Shown here one piece after another: positions 34,435 to 46,269 of a stretch of DNA of 64,000 nucleotides. The translations under genes and the position numbers were made by a program. The DNA comes from Eulemur rufifrons (Eukaryota; Chordata; Mammalia; Primates; Lemuridae). Position 1 is the first letter of the stretch; each line of letters opens with the position of its first letter. The stretch covers positions 46,340,501 to 46,404,500 of the forward strand of contig NC_090989.1 in the NCBI RefSeq assembly GCF_041146395.1, in the 5' to 3' direction. The notes under the pieces are model-generated. The model searched no databases, was not told the origin of the DNA, and saw only the letters and a program-made list of their open reading frames with translations.

Positions 34435-37400
34435 TGTTAGTCGGCCACAGTGTCATAGATGATGACAAAGGTCATGAGACACTTGAGTCAGAGACAAAGG
34501 ATGGTTTATTTTTCATAGTCATAGTCGTAGCCAGAGTATCATCAGCATTTGAACTGGTTTCCAGAACTCCGAATCCTACAGGATGCCATGATAAGGGCTA
34601 GTTGATGCCTGAACATGTAGTGGGTTCCCGAGCTTAGAAAACTCCAATATTTTATGATGATTACAAGCAAACCTTTCTAACCTCTGCCCTGGAAGGAGAC
34701 ATTATCTTTTTTATTAAAAATGCCTCATCCTCTGGAAGGAGACATTATCTTTATTTTCCAAAACTGTTTGGTCTACATTCTTGAGATGATAGTCTGAAAC
34801 AAAGTCTATCAGTGCCTCTGTTGATAAGATGTGCAGAAACCTGAGACATCAGTGGAGAATTGTCTCCTAACAATATTCACTCCTTGTTTCTACACCACCT
34901 TCACTGGGGGCAAATTTTCCCAAGAGTATGCCACTCCATCAGTCAATCTGATTAATCAGACTGACAGGGGCCGGGATCAAATCTCTTTAATTTGTATCAC
35001 ACAGCATTTAATTAAGGCTACCATCAACAGGACTCCAAATAATGGGAGTCCTGTGATATTGACTTCAAACCCCTTTTCCTCCCTGCCCAGGTTCCTGGAT
35101 TAAACCAGCTGAACAAATGTCATAAGCCATCAGAATCTACCTTTGAAAGCAAGTGGCTTTCACCTTAGGTTTCTGTGTTGACATTTCCACTTGGCCCAAG
35201 GCAATAACCTAGATTTAGCAGGGTGTATTAGTGGTTGTACAGACTCTGCTTTGGTCTGTAAGGAGAAAGTCTATTATCTATAACAACCCTGGCTAGTGAG
35301 TTGAGACGGAACACCTTTGAGGACCAAAGTAGTGCCATTGACGACATCATTTAAAGTAAGGTATAGATCTTGCACCATCTTTTCTAATTAGATGACTCTC
35401 ATTGTAGGAAAAACTGCCAGATTGACGAACATAAGTAATAAGCTACCCTCTGGGAGGCTTCTCCAAGTAACCAAAGGTAGTCTCATTTTTTAAAGAGATC
35501 TCCTCAGTTGTCTGAGAGTTACAAGATCCACTAGTAGTGTTTATTCAAACACTAGCCAGTCTCTTATGACCACTCCTAAGATGTAACTCACTGTGTTTTG
35601 GGGGACGGTGGCAAGTTAATGCCTGGTTTCCACTCAAGAAGTACAATCTTGGGGATGCACATGGTTCTCCGAGACCAGGGTCATTGACAATTGTTGGGGG
35701 CGGCTCTTAGTGGAACGTATATCAGTGGAGGGTGGGGAAGGGATACAAATGACAGTACTTCCAATGTGGACTCTTGGCTGGTTGGTAAGTCTGAGGGTTC
35801 CCAGTTAAAGTTAGAATAATTCAAGTTAGTCCTTGTTTTTGGAAATACTGTCTGAAGGTAGCCAGTCCAATCTCTCCTGTTTGTCCATGCCACTAGCTGA
35901 GTGGCATTTGTTCACCCCACGAGGTGACTGAGAGTGGGAGTGAGAAAGACATTCACAGGTGTCAACAGGTATTTTGTGTGGGAAGCATCAGAGCTGGGGC
36001 TGTCCTTTGATGTTTCCAACAGACTCCTGGTAAGGTTAAGGAGAATGGCTACCAAACTGTGGATAGAGCTATCTGACAGGGGATGGCAGAACTACAGTTA
36101 GCTAAATTTAAGGTGCTTGTAACAGTTTGGGAGAGCGGCATCAAGATGTTTTCCTTGGGCAGACAGGTTCCAAGGGCAGTTCTGAAAGTCAAAGGATCAT
36201 TAATGTCCCTCTCTCCTCCACATATCCCAGGGTCTAAGGTGTTCCCTCCTCAGTTGCCAGTGTTTTTGCTTTCCTTTTACTTCTACAGAATCAGCGTGTC
36301 CATTTTAATAGCTACAACCTCACCTTTCTTCCAATCATCCCCTATTCTCACCAAGCCCTTTTGTCCAGAGGGCCAAATGCCAGAGGGACAGCACATTTTA
36401 ATAAAGTTTACAGAGTTCCCTTATGTCCCCTTCCTTGAGCCGGTACTGTGGGAGGACTCAGTGAGTAGGGTACTCAATGCTTAAGCGTTCATTACCCTTA
36501 TGATCTAGGACCATGTCAATCCAACAAGAGATTGCAGGTGGTCAGGCTGCCACCTGGAGAGTGTACCAACATCGCTGGCCTAATATTGTGTCATTAAGAG
36601 AAAGAATGAAACATCATGCACAAGAATGGTCAGGGCAGAGTCCCAAATTTTCAAAAAACTTTGGTATAATCCTCCACCCCTTTCATCCAGAACATACCCA
36701 AGAAGTGGCTGAGAAGAAATGATCCCTTTCTGGGGAGAGCTACATTTAGTGACCAAACTACCTCACTAAATTGTGTGGACCCAAAGGAGGTGAGGGAGAT
36801 AGGGTCAGAAATTTTTTTAAATTAAACTTTTTATTCTTTAATTATAGACGTGAATGCAGTTATAAGAAATAATACAGAGAAATCCTGTGCACTCATTACC
36901 CAGTTTCCCTCAATGGTAATATTCTGCTGAATTATAGTACAATAACCCAACAGTATTCCACAGATACAGTCAAGCTACAAAACATTTTCATTGCCACAAG
37001 GATTCCTCAAGTTGCCGTTTTATAGCTACATCCACTCTCCTTCCACCCCATCTTCTCCTTAACCCTTGGCAACCACTAATCTGTTCTCCATTTGTATAAT
37101 TTTGTCATTTCACAAAGTACGTATGGAAAACATCCAGTCTTTCACATGAAACATAATGTTAGATGTAGGTTTTTTGTAGGTGTTCTTTATCAAAGTGTGG
37201 AAATTCCCCTATATTCCTATTTTTATCAGCATTTTTATGGCACTAAATTTTGTCAAGTGTTTGTTCTACATCAGTTGAGATGTTGATGTGTTTTTCTTCA
37301 TTAGAGTGTTTTTATCATGGATTACACTGATTGATTTTTGAATATTGAACAAGCCTTGAATCCCTGGGAAAAAAACCCACTTGGTCATGGTATGTAATTA

Positions 37401-38290
37401 TTCTTATACATTGCTGAATTCTGTTTGCTAATACTTTGTTAAGGATTTTTGCATCTTCACCTTGTTATAGCCTGGAAATTGTGGAAGTCTAGGGTTCTCT
37501 CTTTTTTGGTGTAAGTGTGAGTGTGAGTGGGGCCAGTTCGGATGGAGTAGAGCCATTACTGTCTAGAATTTTTTTTTTAATCTTTCTAGGCTGCCCTTTT
37601 TCTTTATCCTTGAAAGAGGAGGCTGTGTTGAGACTTCCTTTTTTTTTTTTTTTTTTTGTCTGTGCCTATTAGCATTTTTTGGTTATTGGCTTCTTTAGCT
37701 CCGAGACTGAGACAATAAAACAAAGAAAACCTAGGGAACTCAGCATCATGTTATTCCTTGAGTTCCTAGATTTCTTGCTGGTCTGCTTTCTTCTCTCAAC
37801 TTTTCAGAGTCTTTTTGTGTTAGTTAATATGTAAAGTCCAGGATTTTTAGTTGTGCCTAGCAGGAGAAATGGAAAACTTTTGTCTACTCCATCTTCCTGC
37901 AAGCAGAAGGAATCTCTTTTTTTGGTAGATTTTCCAATAGTCAATAATACCAGATGCCTGTTGATAGTAATGTGTGTGTAAGGTTGCTCAATATCTTGAC
38001 TATCAGCCCACTGTTGAATAGCTTCTGTGATTAAAAGTGCACCACTGTGATATTACAAATCAATCAGAAAACTGAACACATTAATACAGATTACTTTTCA
38101 AGAGCCACATTCAAAGGATGCTCCTTTTTGGGTTACCTTGACTACGAGAGGGATCAGAGTTTTGTGATTCCATTCATGTAGTCCTACTTTACTTATTGAA
38201 CAGGCCCCTGAATTTTTCCAGGGGCTCGTGGAGTTAGGAGAACATTGCAGTTAAGTCCATGGAAACTGAGTTGTCTGAATACTCAAATGT
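34435..38290 (-). pseudogene. Decayed antisense endogenous retrovirus
   Basis: Read on the minus strand, 38290 to about 37915 contains scraps of an integrase core (short matches such as AIQQWADSQDIE and the following QASGIIDYW), with stops. At about 34900-35080 a hydrophobic run followed by basic residues looks like an envelope membrane anchor. Beyond it, 'gaaaaataaaccatcc' (34530 region, reverse) looks like an LTR poly(A) signal, and the LTR would end at the TG at 34435. The body is interrupted by L1 sequence at 36815-37912. Plus-strand frames at 36083-36484 and 36513-36722 are probably shadows. The class (ERV1 or ERVL) is not settled. Confidence 0.45.
36815..37912 (-). repeat. L1 fragments inserted in the antisense retrovirus
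   Basis: 36830-37090 is an old L1M-type piece ('cactcattacccagtttccctcaatgg', 'cttggcaaccactaatctg'). 37130-37465 is reverse ORF2 reverse-transcriptase region ('gagatgttgatgtgtttttcttc', 'gaacaagccttgaatccctgg', 'ttaaggatttttgcatc'). 37500-37905 ends 'ctactccatcttcctgcaagc', which could be the reverse of an L1 5' start. It contains a 19-T run at about 37639-37658. Confidence 0.65.
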
Positions 38291-38680
38291 GGCAGAGAGA
38301 CTCTAATATGGCTCCCTGTGATCTCCACCTCCTGGCTTTTAGGAACTGTGGGTGGCCACTGGGAGTGTGAGAGCAGACTCTAGTCTAGGAGCTAAGGGCA
38401 GCCTCTAGCTGACTTTTAGAAAGAAACTGAGGGCCCAGTCCTATAGCTGCAAAGAAATGAATTCTGCCAATGACCTGAGAAAGTGTGGATGCAGATTCTT
38501 CTCCAGTAGAGATTGCAGATGAGAACACAGCCTGGGTGATACCTTGTGAGACCCTGAGCAGAGGATCCAGTTAAGCCATACCTGGACTTCTGACCTTCAG
38601 AAACTGTGCGATAATATTATGTGTGTTGATTCAGTCACTAAGTTTGTGGCAATCTGTTGCAAAGCAATACATAATGAATG
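38285..38680 (+). mobile_element. LTR-like repeat
   Basis: 'ctaagggcagcctctagctg', 'gaattctgccaatgacctg', 'gatgagaacacagcctggg', 'gtgagaccctgagcagagg', 'gtttgtggcaatctgttgcaaagcaatac'. This pattern belongs to a widespread ERVL-type mammalian LTR group; I cannot name the subfamily. Confidence 0.6.
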
Positions 38681-38819
38681 CACCAACAAACATCATCTTT
38701 GTAGTGAAAGCTTTGGACATCAGAAGGTAAAGGCACTCACAGTAAATTCTGACCCTCACAGTGGTGGCAAATGGCAGGTGAGTTTATGTGCCCATGATGG
38801 AGTACTACGCACATATGTT

Positions 38820-38990
38820 TGGAGACATCTGTGGCATGCTGGGATAGGCTCTGGGTCTTGATATCCTCATCTGAAAATGGAGATAATTATAACATGTACT
38901 TTATAAAATGGTTGTCAGAATTAAATATGATAGTGTAGGTAAAAGCTGTTTAGTACAGGGCCTGGCACCTTCCATGGTGTGTAACCCAGT
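38820..38990 (+). repeat. MIR SINE fragment
   Basis: 'ttgatatcctcatctgaaaatggagataattataac', 'ggttgtcagaattaaatatgatag', 'gtacagggcctggcacc'. Confidence 0.8.
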
Positions 38991-39439
38991 GAGTGTGGTT
39001 CTTGCCACTTTAATAAATTTCAGTGAGGTCATGTTTCTTAAAACATGCACAACTTACAATGCCAATTGATTTGCAGATCTCTTCTTCCCTCCTCCCCCTC
39101 CAACCAATTAATCAGCCAACCACTTACCCTTCAACCATTTTTTCTAGGATCAAAGCATTGTTTAGTATAGCCCTTTCTCAATTCTCACAGAACAAAGCAA
39201 TATTTATTTTCCTATAACCACCATCACTCAACAAAAAATGCAAACCAACTAAATCTGCCAAACCATTCCTGTACCCACTCCTGGGCTTCTTCGCAGAAAC
39301 CACATTTTTGGCTAATAAGGACGTCAATGAAGGGTTCATTATAAGGGTTCATTAAAGTTTTCCCTCCAACAAAAGCATACTGTCCCCAAGGAGCAAGCAC
39401 TTGAACCTTATTATAATATTTACTCCCAGGAGAAAGTGG

Positions 39440-40010
39440 GGAGAGAGCAGCTCCAGGGCGTGGCCTGAACGCCCTCTGGGGGCGTGGGCAGTCCAGAGCC
39501 CCAGCCTCTTCCACTCGGAAATGCAGGGGGCTTAAGCGAACGCCGGGCGCGCCTTAATTTCAGCCCCCAAACGGATAGGAATGATCCTATTAAAACGAAC
39601 CAGCCTAAACTGCCTAAACGGAGGGAAATCATAGGGGCCTGGGCAGGGGCAAGACCTGGGTGTCCAGCAACCCTCCTCTCGGCCCCGTCCCCTCCCGGGC
39701 CCGCCGCCGCCGCCGCCGACTGCCACATCAGCGACGGCGCCGCACTTCCATGTTCCTTTCGAGGGTGCAGCGAGCTGGCCCGGCGGGTGGGGGCGGGCTC
39801 GAAGTCCGCAGGAGTGGCGGGCCGCCTGGCCAATCGGTGGCAAGCGAGAAGCCGCGGCCACCAATGAGCTGTGGCTTCTGCCAGCCGCGGCAGGCAAGGC
39901 TCGTGCCTGGCGGGGGGAACCAGATGAAGCACATCTGGACAGCTGTGCTAAGAAACTGTGCGGCCCCTTCGCGGGCCCGACGTCCGCTGGGCACGTCCTC
40001 CACGTCCTCT
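39440..40010. promoter_or_regulatory. CpG-island promoter with paired CCAAT boxes
   Basis: About 570 bp of G+C-rich, CpG-dense DNA in an otherwise AT-rich, CpG-poor window. Visible elements on the plus strand are a (CCG)6 run at 39701-39718, a GC box at 39789-39797, and CCAAT boxes at 39830-39834 and 39861-39865, both forward and exactly 31 bp apart. That spacing suits paired NF-Y binding. No TATA box is evident. If the CCAAT boxes act at their usual 60-100 bp distance, plus-strand transcription would start near 39920-39970. Open frames across the island on both strands start with GTG or lack an ATG in a good context and are probably G+C artefacts. Confidence 0.8.
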
Positions 40011-40245
40011 CCTGCTAGCCATTTATTTATTCACTTTCCCAAAGAAGCAACCAGGGACCCAAGTTTAAAACTTTTTTTCCCCTCTAATGAGAGACGGGGC
40101 CAGATCCCATCCAACACACAGTTTAATTTTCATGGGGCTCTGGGATCACAAGAACAGAAAGAGCAACAACAAAAGCCCAGCCGCTGTTTGATTTTAAACT
40201 GGCAAAGTGGGGAAAATAAAGTGTTGAGTAAACAGATCAAGTTGG
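39930..40245 (+). other. Putative non-coding first exon
   Basis: The end is set by a strong donor (gttgg/gtaagt at 40246). The start is inferred from the CCAAT position and is soft. The exon has no convincing ATG-initiated frame, so it would be 5'UTR. The next plus-strand exon could be 50719-50841, but nothing in the window proves the join. Confidence 0.35.
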
Positions 40246-41335
40246 GTAAGTTTTGGATACGTGCTGGATATCTCTCTTGCTGTGATCTCTATCCTGTGTC
40301 TTTTTGCTGTTCTCATCAGCCTTCTTTTCATCAAGGGGAGAAAAATGTCACTTGCTGCCACAAACTGGACCTTCGGCTTCCTTCTCTTGTTCTTTGCTGA
40401 CATCTTAATTTCATTTAATTTTTTGGTTTGCTATTAAAAATTTTTTTTGGCATGCTATTTTAAAATTTTCTGGGAACAGAAATTTACTTGGTATCCTGTT
40501 GTAAGCCTCCCCTAACTCCGAAGTTGACTTTACCGATAAATTTATTTTTCTATTTTCTTTTTTTGAAAACACTGTGTACATTTGTAAAGCCAAAATCTTT
40601 ACCCATCCCCCATTCCCTGACTATTTTGATGGAAGACTGAGGAAATTATCTGGCTTATTCAGAATTGACACAACTTTTGCCTCTGTTACTAGTATGTTTA
40701 ATATGAAGTATTTAAAACCTGAATGATGCAGGTAATTGCTGGAATTTTCACTTAAACTTGGATGTAGTTGTAATCCAAATATATGTCTTTTCTATATTCC
40801 CTTATCCATAGTGGGAGACCCAAATTCCTTTATGATTGTTAAAAAAAACCCACATTAAACATATGACAGACAACACTGTGTATCTATAACCTTACAATTG
40901 TATATTAAATCCATAATTCTTTTTTTTACACCCTCCTGTCTCTCCTCCCTAAATCCGTAATTCTATCAAAATAATATTGAGTGATTGTTATATGTACATG
41001 CTTGCAGATAGTTCTGGTGTATATTTCATGATTTAGAAATAGAATGATGAAAAATACTGAGCCAAGTGAGTGGCCCAGAGGCCCATTTCATCTGGAACAC
41101 CTATAATTCCCTCTATTTAAGCAATGTTTTGGATTTGAGACTTTCATCATATGTTATTTACTGTCATGGGAAATCTGGCCAGAATTCTTCTCTAATTTCT
41201 GGTTCAGAAAGCAGAGGTGGGAATTGGGTGCGATAATTTTAAGTTGCAGAGTGTGTTTTTGATTCAGAGAAGTCATGCACACAAGTGGGTGGAATAGCTG
41301 AAGTGGTTTTCAGGGATGCAGGGTTAGAAGGAACG
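40246..41335. other. Unassigned AT-rich sequence
   Basis: Follows the putative donor. No repeat or exon recognised. Confidence 0.4.
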
Positions 41336-41339
41336 GTGT

Positions 41340-41600
41340 TGCAGAGTAGCAATATAAAGAGCCAGCTGGATGGCTCAGTTCACAACCCCACGGTGTGACC
41401 TTGGGCAAGTTCCTCAGCCCATCTGTGCCTCAGTTTCCTTCTCTGTAACGTGGAGAGTTTCCTCCTCTGTAACTCAGTCTCCTCCTATGTAATGTGCTAA
41501 TAATAATAGAACCTACTGTAGGGCTGTCTTGAGGACTAAGTGAGTTAACATATGTGAAACACTTAGAATAGTTTTGGCACACAACAAGTCTTTGGTATTG
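41340..41600 (+). repeat. MIR SINE, near full length
   Basis: 'gtgtgaccttgggcaagttcctcagcccatctgtgcctcagtttccttc', 'gaggactaagtgagttaac', 'cacttagaatagttttggcac'. A small internal duplication repeats the 'cctcctctgtaac' segment. Confidence 0.9.
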
Positions 41601-41674
41601 TACTCTTCATTGCCCTCCTTCCTAGCTTGCCCTGCAGAACCTCCGCTTCCCCAGCTTCCATTCTGGCCTCTGTT

Positions 41675-42200
41675 TTAGCAACCGGTATTTACTGAGTGCT
41701 GACCGCTTGCTAGCCAGGTGCTGTGTGAGGATATAAAGGAAGAGAGTCTTGAATGGGGAGTGTGGTAGAATCGATCAAATGTCTTAGAAAGATCTAGAAG
41801 GTTCTTGGAGTGCAGGGGTTGGAAAAAGACCATCTGATTAGAGCTTGGCTTCACGGAAGGGTTAACATTTCTGTGAAAGGATTTTACCAAACAGTTTTGG
41901 TTTGGGGATGGGAGGGAAAGATGGGATTGTAGAACAGCAGCAGCATTTTAGGAAGAAGGGGAAGCAGAGGCAAAGGCACTGTGGCTGGAAAGTGTGGCAC
42001 TATCCTGGGGACTCTGGGACATTGGGATAATCTGTGGGGAGTTAGTGGGAGGAAAGGTTGGAAGGGTGGAGAAGTAGGAGGGGATTGCATGAGTCACCTG
42101 ATGGGGAAGGAGAGGCTTGGGAAGTGGATCCCGTGGGGGGACGGCGAGCTGAACTGGCAGCAGTTACACAGTAGAGGTGTTTCTGGAATGATCCATCTCT
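41675..42200 (-). repeat. Possible L2 LINE, antisense
   Basis: 'ggtatttactgagtgctgacc' resembles a reverse L2 end. The G-rich body to 42200 has the general look of L2 but matches weakly. Confidence 0.4.
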
Positions 42201-42614
42201 GGAGTCCAGTCTCCCCTCTTGCCTAGCATACCCTTCCCATCTGCTCCACTGCTTGGCAGACAGGGCTGGGCAGTGTCTGGGCCCTGTGTTTTGGACTCAG
42301 TTCTCTGGTGGTTGTCTTGGACCTCTGCTTAAGTGGTCTGGTGCTCTGGGGTGTTACCCAGACGTCTTTTGGTTAACAGGCCACGCCCTAAAGTCTTTGA
42401 CACGGATATGACTGTTACCCCCAAACCCTACCCCACACACTGGGTGCAGAGTAGCTCTTTCTCATCCTGCTGATAGAATCAGCTATTCCAATTTTAATAC
42501 ATATAACTTTATAATTTACAATTGTTGAAGTAGTTAAGACTGGTAATATGCACCTAAGTGGAGGGTCAGTTTGGAGTTCTCTTGCTTTCTCTTTCTTGAG
42601 GGTATTATTCTGTG

Positions 42615-42745
42615 GCAGGGAGCTATGCTCCGACACTGCTGTTGACCACCTGTGTGACCTCAGGCAAGACATTAAGCCCAAATGGCCCTCCGTGCCATCA
42701 TCTGTGAAATGATCTCTAAGGTCCTTTTTCCCTTAGATGATCATT
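42615..42745 (+). repeat. MIR SINE fragment
   Basis: 'ctgtgtgacctcaggcaagac', 'ccatcatctgtgaaatgatctctaaggtcc'. Confidence 0.75.
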
Positions 42746-42814
42746 CATTTTCTCCCCTCATCCCTGGAACAATCTGTTACTCACAGATGGCTGTTTCCTA
42801 CATCTCTTACTAAT

Positions 42815-43055
42815 GTTTTCTGAACACGTAATATAAGGCAGACATTATTCTGAGTGCTTTACATGTTTTAGTGCATGCCATCCTCAGCAACCATGTGAGA
42901 GTTGGTACCTATTTGTGTCCTGTTTTTATATTAATATTTGAGGAGACAGAGGCACAGGCAGGTTACAAAACTTGCGCAAGATTCCATAGTGAACAAATGG
43001 CAGGTGCAGACCTAGACAGTTTAATTCCAGAGCCCAACCCTTAACCACCAGCCTT
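42815..43055 (-). repeat. MIR SINE, antisense
   Basis: 'tattctgagtgctttacatg', 'gaggagacagaggcacaggcaggttac', 'gcaagattccatagtgaac', 'aattccagagccc'. Confidence 0.85.
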
Positions 43056-43109
43056 AACCACCTCTTTAGGGGTAATAAACCTAAGACTGCTCTTCTTGTT
43101 TGTGGTGGT

Positions 43110-43351
43110 GGTAGTCAGCCTAGCTCACAGCAACCTCAAACTCCTGGGTTCAAGCGATTCTCCTGCCTCAGCCTCCTGAGTAGCTGGGACTACAGGTGCC
43201 TGCTACCATGCCTGGCTAATTTTTTCTATTTTTAACAGAGACGGGTCTTGCTCTTGCTCAGGCTGTTCTTGAATACCTGACCTCAAGCAATCCTGCCACC
43301 TCGGCCTCCCAGGCTGCTAGGATTACAGGCCTGAGCCACTGTGCCTGGCCC
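43110..43351 (-). mobile_element. Alu, antisense, 3'-part missing
   Basis: Begins 'gtagtcagcctagctcacagc' and ends 'gagccactgtgcctggcc'. The poly(T) and adjoining segment are absent. Strepsirrhine-type wording. Confidence 0.9.
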
Positions 43352-43374
43352 AGAACATCAACATAAATCTTGTC

Positions 43375-43520
43375 TATGGGGTGTAGTCCATGTGGACATA
43401 GGAGCCATTTACTTATTTTATGGATCTCATTGCAGGCAAGCACTCTGTGTTTTCCATTTGTTTGAACAAAACCCACCTGGTCTTCTAGTAGACACTCAAT
43501 AATTGTCAGTTGATGACTGT
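43375..43520 (+). repeat. L2 3' end fragment
   Basis: 'tctcattgcaggcaagcactctgtg' and 'tctagtagacactcaataattgtcag' resemble the L2 terminus. Confidence 0.5.
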
Positions 43521-43832
43521 CTCTTGGAAAAAGGAACTTGTGACCACAGTATTTTTATTTTTTAAAAATAGAAAAACTATGAAATGTCCCAAGACTTGTG
43601 GAAAAAGGGGGCAGATGCCAGGTATAAACAATCTACTCCTGCTTCTTGGGCGTTCTGGTTTCTCATCTTATTTCTGGAGATGCTGTGGTTTGGGGATAAG
43701 GACTTTTCACGGTGAAGGTTGATGTAGGGCTATTTTAAGTGTACAGTTAATAATTACACCCAGTCTAGATTTGACATTTTTTTGGAAATCCATTCCTTAA
43801 ATTTTTTAAGTATTGAATCAACTTTAAAATAT

Positions 43833-44130
<298 letters not shown>

Positions 44131-44182
44131 ATTTGAAAAATATTTTAATTTGCTCTTTATTTCATTACCTTAATGTAGTCAC

Positions 44183-44395
44183 TCTTTTCAATGTAGCCTA
44201 GTGACTAAGCACACAGGCTTTGGAGTCAGACCATGAGAGTCTGAATCCCAGATCTGACTCTTACTAGTGTGACTTTGAGCAAGTTACTCTTTCTAGGAGA
44301 TTTTATTGGCTATAAAATGGGGACACTAATAGACATTACACAAGAAAATCCATGTAAAGCATTTAGCATATTGTTTGGCTCTTAGTAAAGCCTGT
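44183..44395 (+). repeat. MIR SINE
   Basis: 'gtagcctagtgactaagcacacaggctttggagtcagacc', 'gtgactttgagcaagttactc', 'aatggggacactaatag', 'gcatttagcatattgtttgg'. Most of the MIR is present. Confidence 0.9.
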
Positions 44396-44397
44396 TC

Positions 44398-46030
44398 ATT
44401 TTGTTATTGTGGTAAAATAGATATAAAATTTACCATTTTAACAATTTTTAAGTATATGTTCAATGGCATTAAGTACATTTACATTGTTGTGCAAATATCA
44501 CCACCATCCGTCCCCAGAACCTTTTCATCTTCCCAAGCTGAAACTCCTTACCCATTAAACAATAACTCTCCATATGCTACCCGCTCTGCCTCTGGCAACC
44601 ATCAGTCTACTTTCTGTCTTTATAAATTTGACTATTCTAATACCTCACGTAAGTGGAATTATGTATTTGTTCTTTTATGTTTGGGCTTATTTCATTTAGC
44701 AAAATATATTCAAGGTTCATCCATGTTGTAGCATGTGTCAGAATTTCCTTCCTTTTTAAGGCTGAATAATAATCCATTGCATGTATGTACTACCTTTGGT
44801 TTATCCATTCATTTGTTGTTAGAATGATTTAAGTTGTTTTCATCTGTGATGGCTAATTTTATGTGTCAATTTGGCTAGGCCACACATAGTACCCAGATAT
44901 TTGGCTAAACATTATTCTACATGTTTCTGTGGAAGTACTTTTTATGTGAGGTTAACATTTAAATCAGTAGACTTTGATATGCCTTTCATAATGTGGGTGG
45001 GCCAACCTCCATTTGGTTGAAGGCCTCAATAAGAAAAGACCAACTTACTTCCACTGAAGAAGAGAGAATTCTGCTTCCACACTGCCTTTGGACTTGAGAC
45101 TACAACATCAAGTCTTCCGTGGGCCTCCAGCCTGCCAACCTACCCTGTAGATTTAATCTCTCTCTCTATATATGCATATCCTATTGGTCCTGTTTCTCTG
45201 GGGAACTGTGGCTACTGACAAATACAACATCTTTTAGCTATTGTGAGTAATGCTGCTATGAATACTGGTGTACAAATATCTGTTCAAGTCCATGCTTTCA
45301 ATTCTTTTGAGTATATACCCAGAAGTGGAATTGCTGGATTATATGGTAATTTTTTGAGGAACTGCTCTACTGTTTTCCACAGCAGCTACAATGTTTTATT
45401 GTACATTCCCACCAGCAATTCACAAAGGTCCCAATTTTTTCACATCCTCACCAACACTTGTAATTTTCTACTTTTTGTTTTTAATTTTTAATGATAGACA
45501 TCCTAATGGGTGTGAAGTGGTATGTTATTATGGCTTTAATTTGTGTTTCCCTAATGATTGGTGATGTTGAGCATCATTTCATGTGCTTATTGACTATTTG
45601 TAAATCTTTTGCCCATTTTAAAATTAGATTTTTTTTTGTTGTTGTTGTATTGTAGGAGTTCCTCAAATATTCTGGGTATTAACTCCTTATTAAGGTATAT
45701 GATTTGCAAATATTTTCTTCCATTTTTGGGGTTACTTTTTCACCTTGTTTGTAGTGTCTTTTGATGCATAAAAGTTTTAAATTTTGTTGTAGGCTAACTT
45801 ATTTACTTTTCTTTTGTTGCTCATACTTTTGGTGTCTAATCCAATGTTCTAAAGCTTTTCTCATATGTTTTCTGCTGAAAATTTTATAGTTTTAGCTCAT
45901 TTGTCTTTGATTTATTTTGAGTTAACTTTTGTAAATGGCATAAGGCAAGAATCCAACTCTATTCTTTTGCATATGGATATTTAAACAATTGATTAGTAAT
46001 TTTTATCTACCCTTATAATGTTCATCTTTA
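44398..46030 (-). repeat. Old L1, antisense, split by an LTR
   Basis: 3'UTR text ('gtggtaaaatagatataaaatttaccatttt', 'tctggcaaccatcagtctac') followed by the ORF2 end ('ggtttatccattcatttgttg', then after the LTR 'agctattgtgagtaatgctgctatg', 'gtggaattgctggattatatgg', 'cacatcctcaccaacacttg', 'tgagttaacttttg'). No usable frame. Confidence 0.9.
44845..45226 (-). mobile_element. MLT2-type solo LTR, antisense
   Basis: From 'tgtgatggctaattttatgtg' to 'ctactgacaaataca', with 'aatgtgggtgggccaacctcc' and 'cctattggtcctgtttctctgggg'. Flanks tcatc (44840-44844) and acatc (45227-45231) fit a 5-bp target duplication with one change. Same family as 13005-13680 but opposite strand. Confidence 0.85.
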
Positions 46031-46087
46031 TATGGACACCACTGGCATAGATATAGCCATGGTATAAAAATGTTGATTAATTCTTGA

Positions 46088-46260
46088 CATTTTTCTTTTT
46101 TTTATTTCAGAATATTATGGGGGCATAAATTTCTATCACATGGATTGCTTTTGTACACTTTGAGTCAATGAGTCAAAGTTCTAAGTGTGTCTATCACCCA
46201 GACTGTGTGCATTGTGCCTATTAGATGTGAATTTACTCAGCCCTGAAATTTTCCTAATTG
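46088..46260 (-). mobile_element. L1 3'UTR fragment of lemur-lineage type
   Basis: 'ttcagaatattatgggggcataaatttc', 'ggattgcttttgtacactttgagtc', 'aagtgtgtctatcacccagac', 'gtgaatttactcagccc'. This is the reverse complement of the 3'UTR typical of strepsirrhine L1s. It is 5'-truncated to about 170 bp, with a T-rich start at 46092. Confidence 0.65.
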
Positions 46261-46269
46261 TATCTAAAA

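Noticed and set aside
34690..34760. Direct repeat 'ggaaggagacattatctt' occurring twice
   Set aside because: A local tandem duplication within the presumed retroviral LTR; too short to be a separate element.
36083..36484. 133-codon plus-strand open frame
   Set aside because: It lies opposite the decayed antisense retrovirus and resembles no known protein.
39224..39514. Minus-strand frame of 96 codons left of the CpG island
   Set aside because: It begins with GTG, not ATG, and shows no recognisable domain. It could lie in a minus-strand transcript but is not supported as a protein.
39660..40400. 246-codon plus-strand open frame across the CpG island
   Set aside because: It starts with GTG, crosses a strong splice donor at 40246 and owes its length to G+C-rich sequence with few stops. 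Low-complexity Pro/Arg/Ser content.
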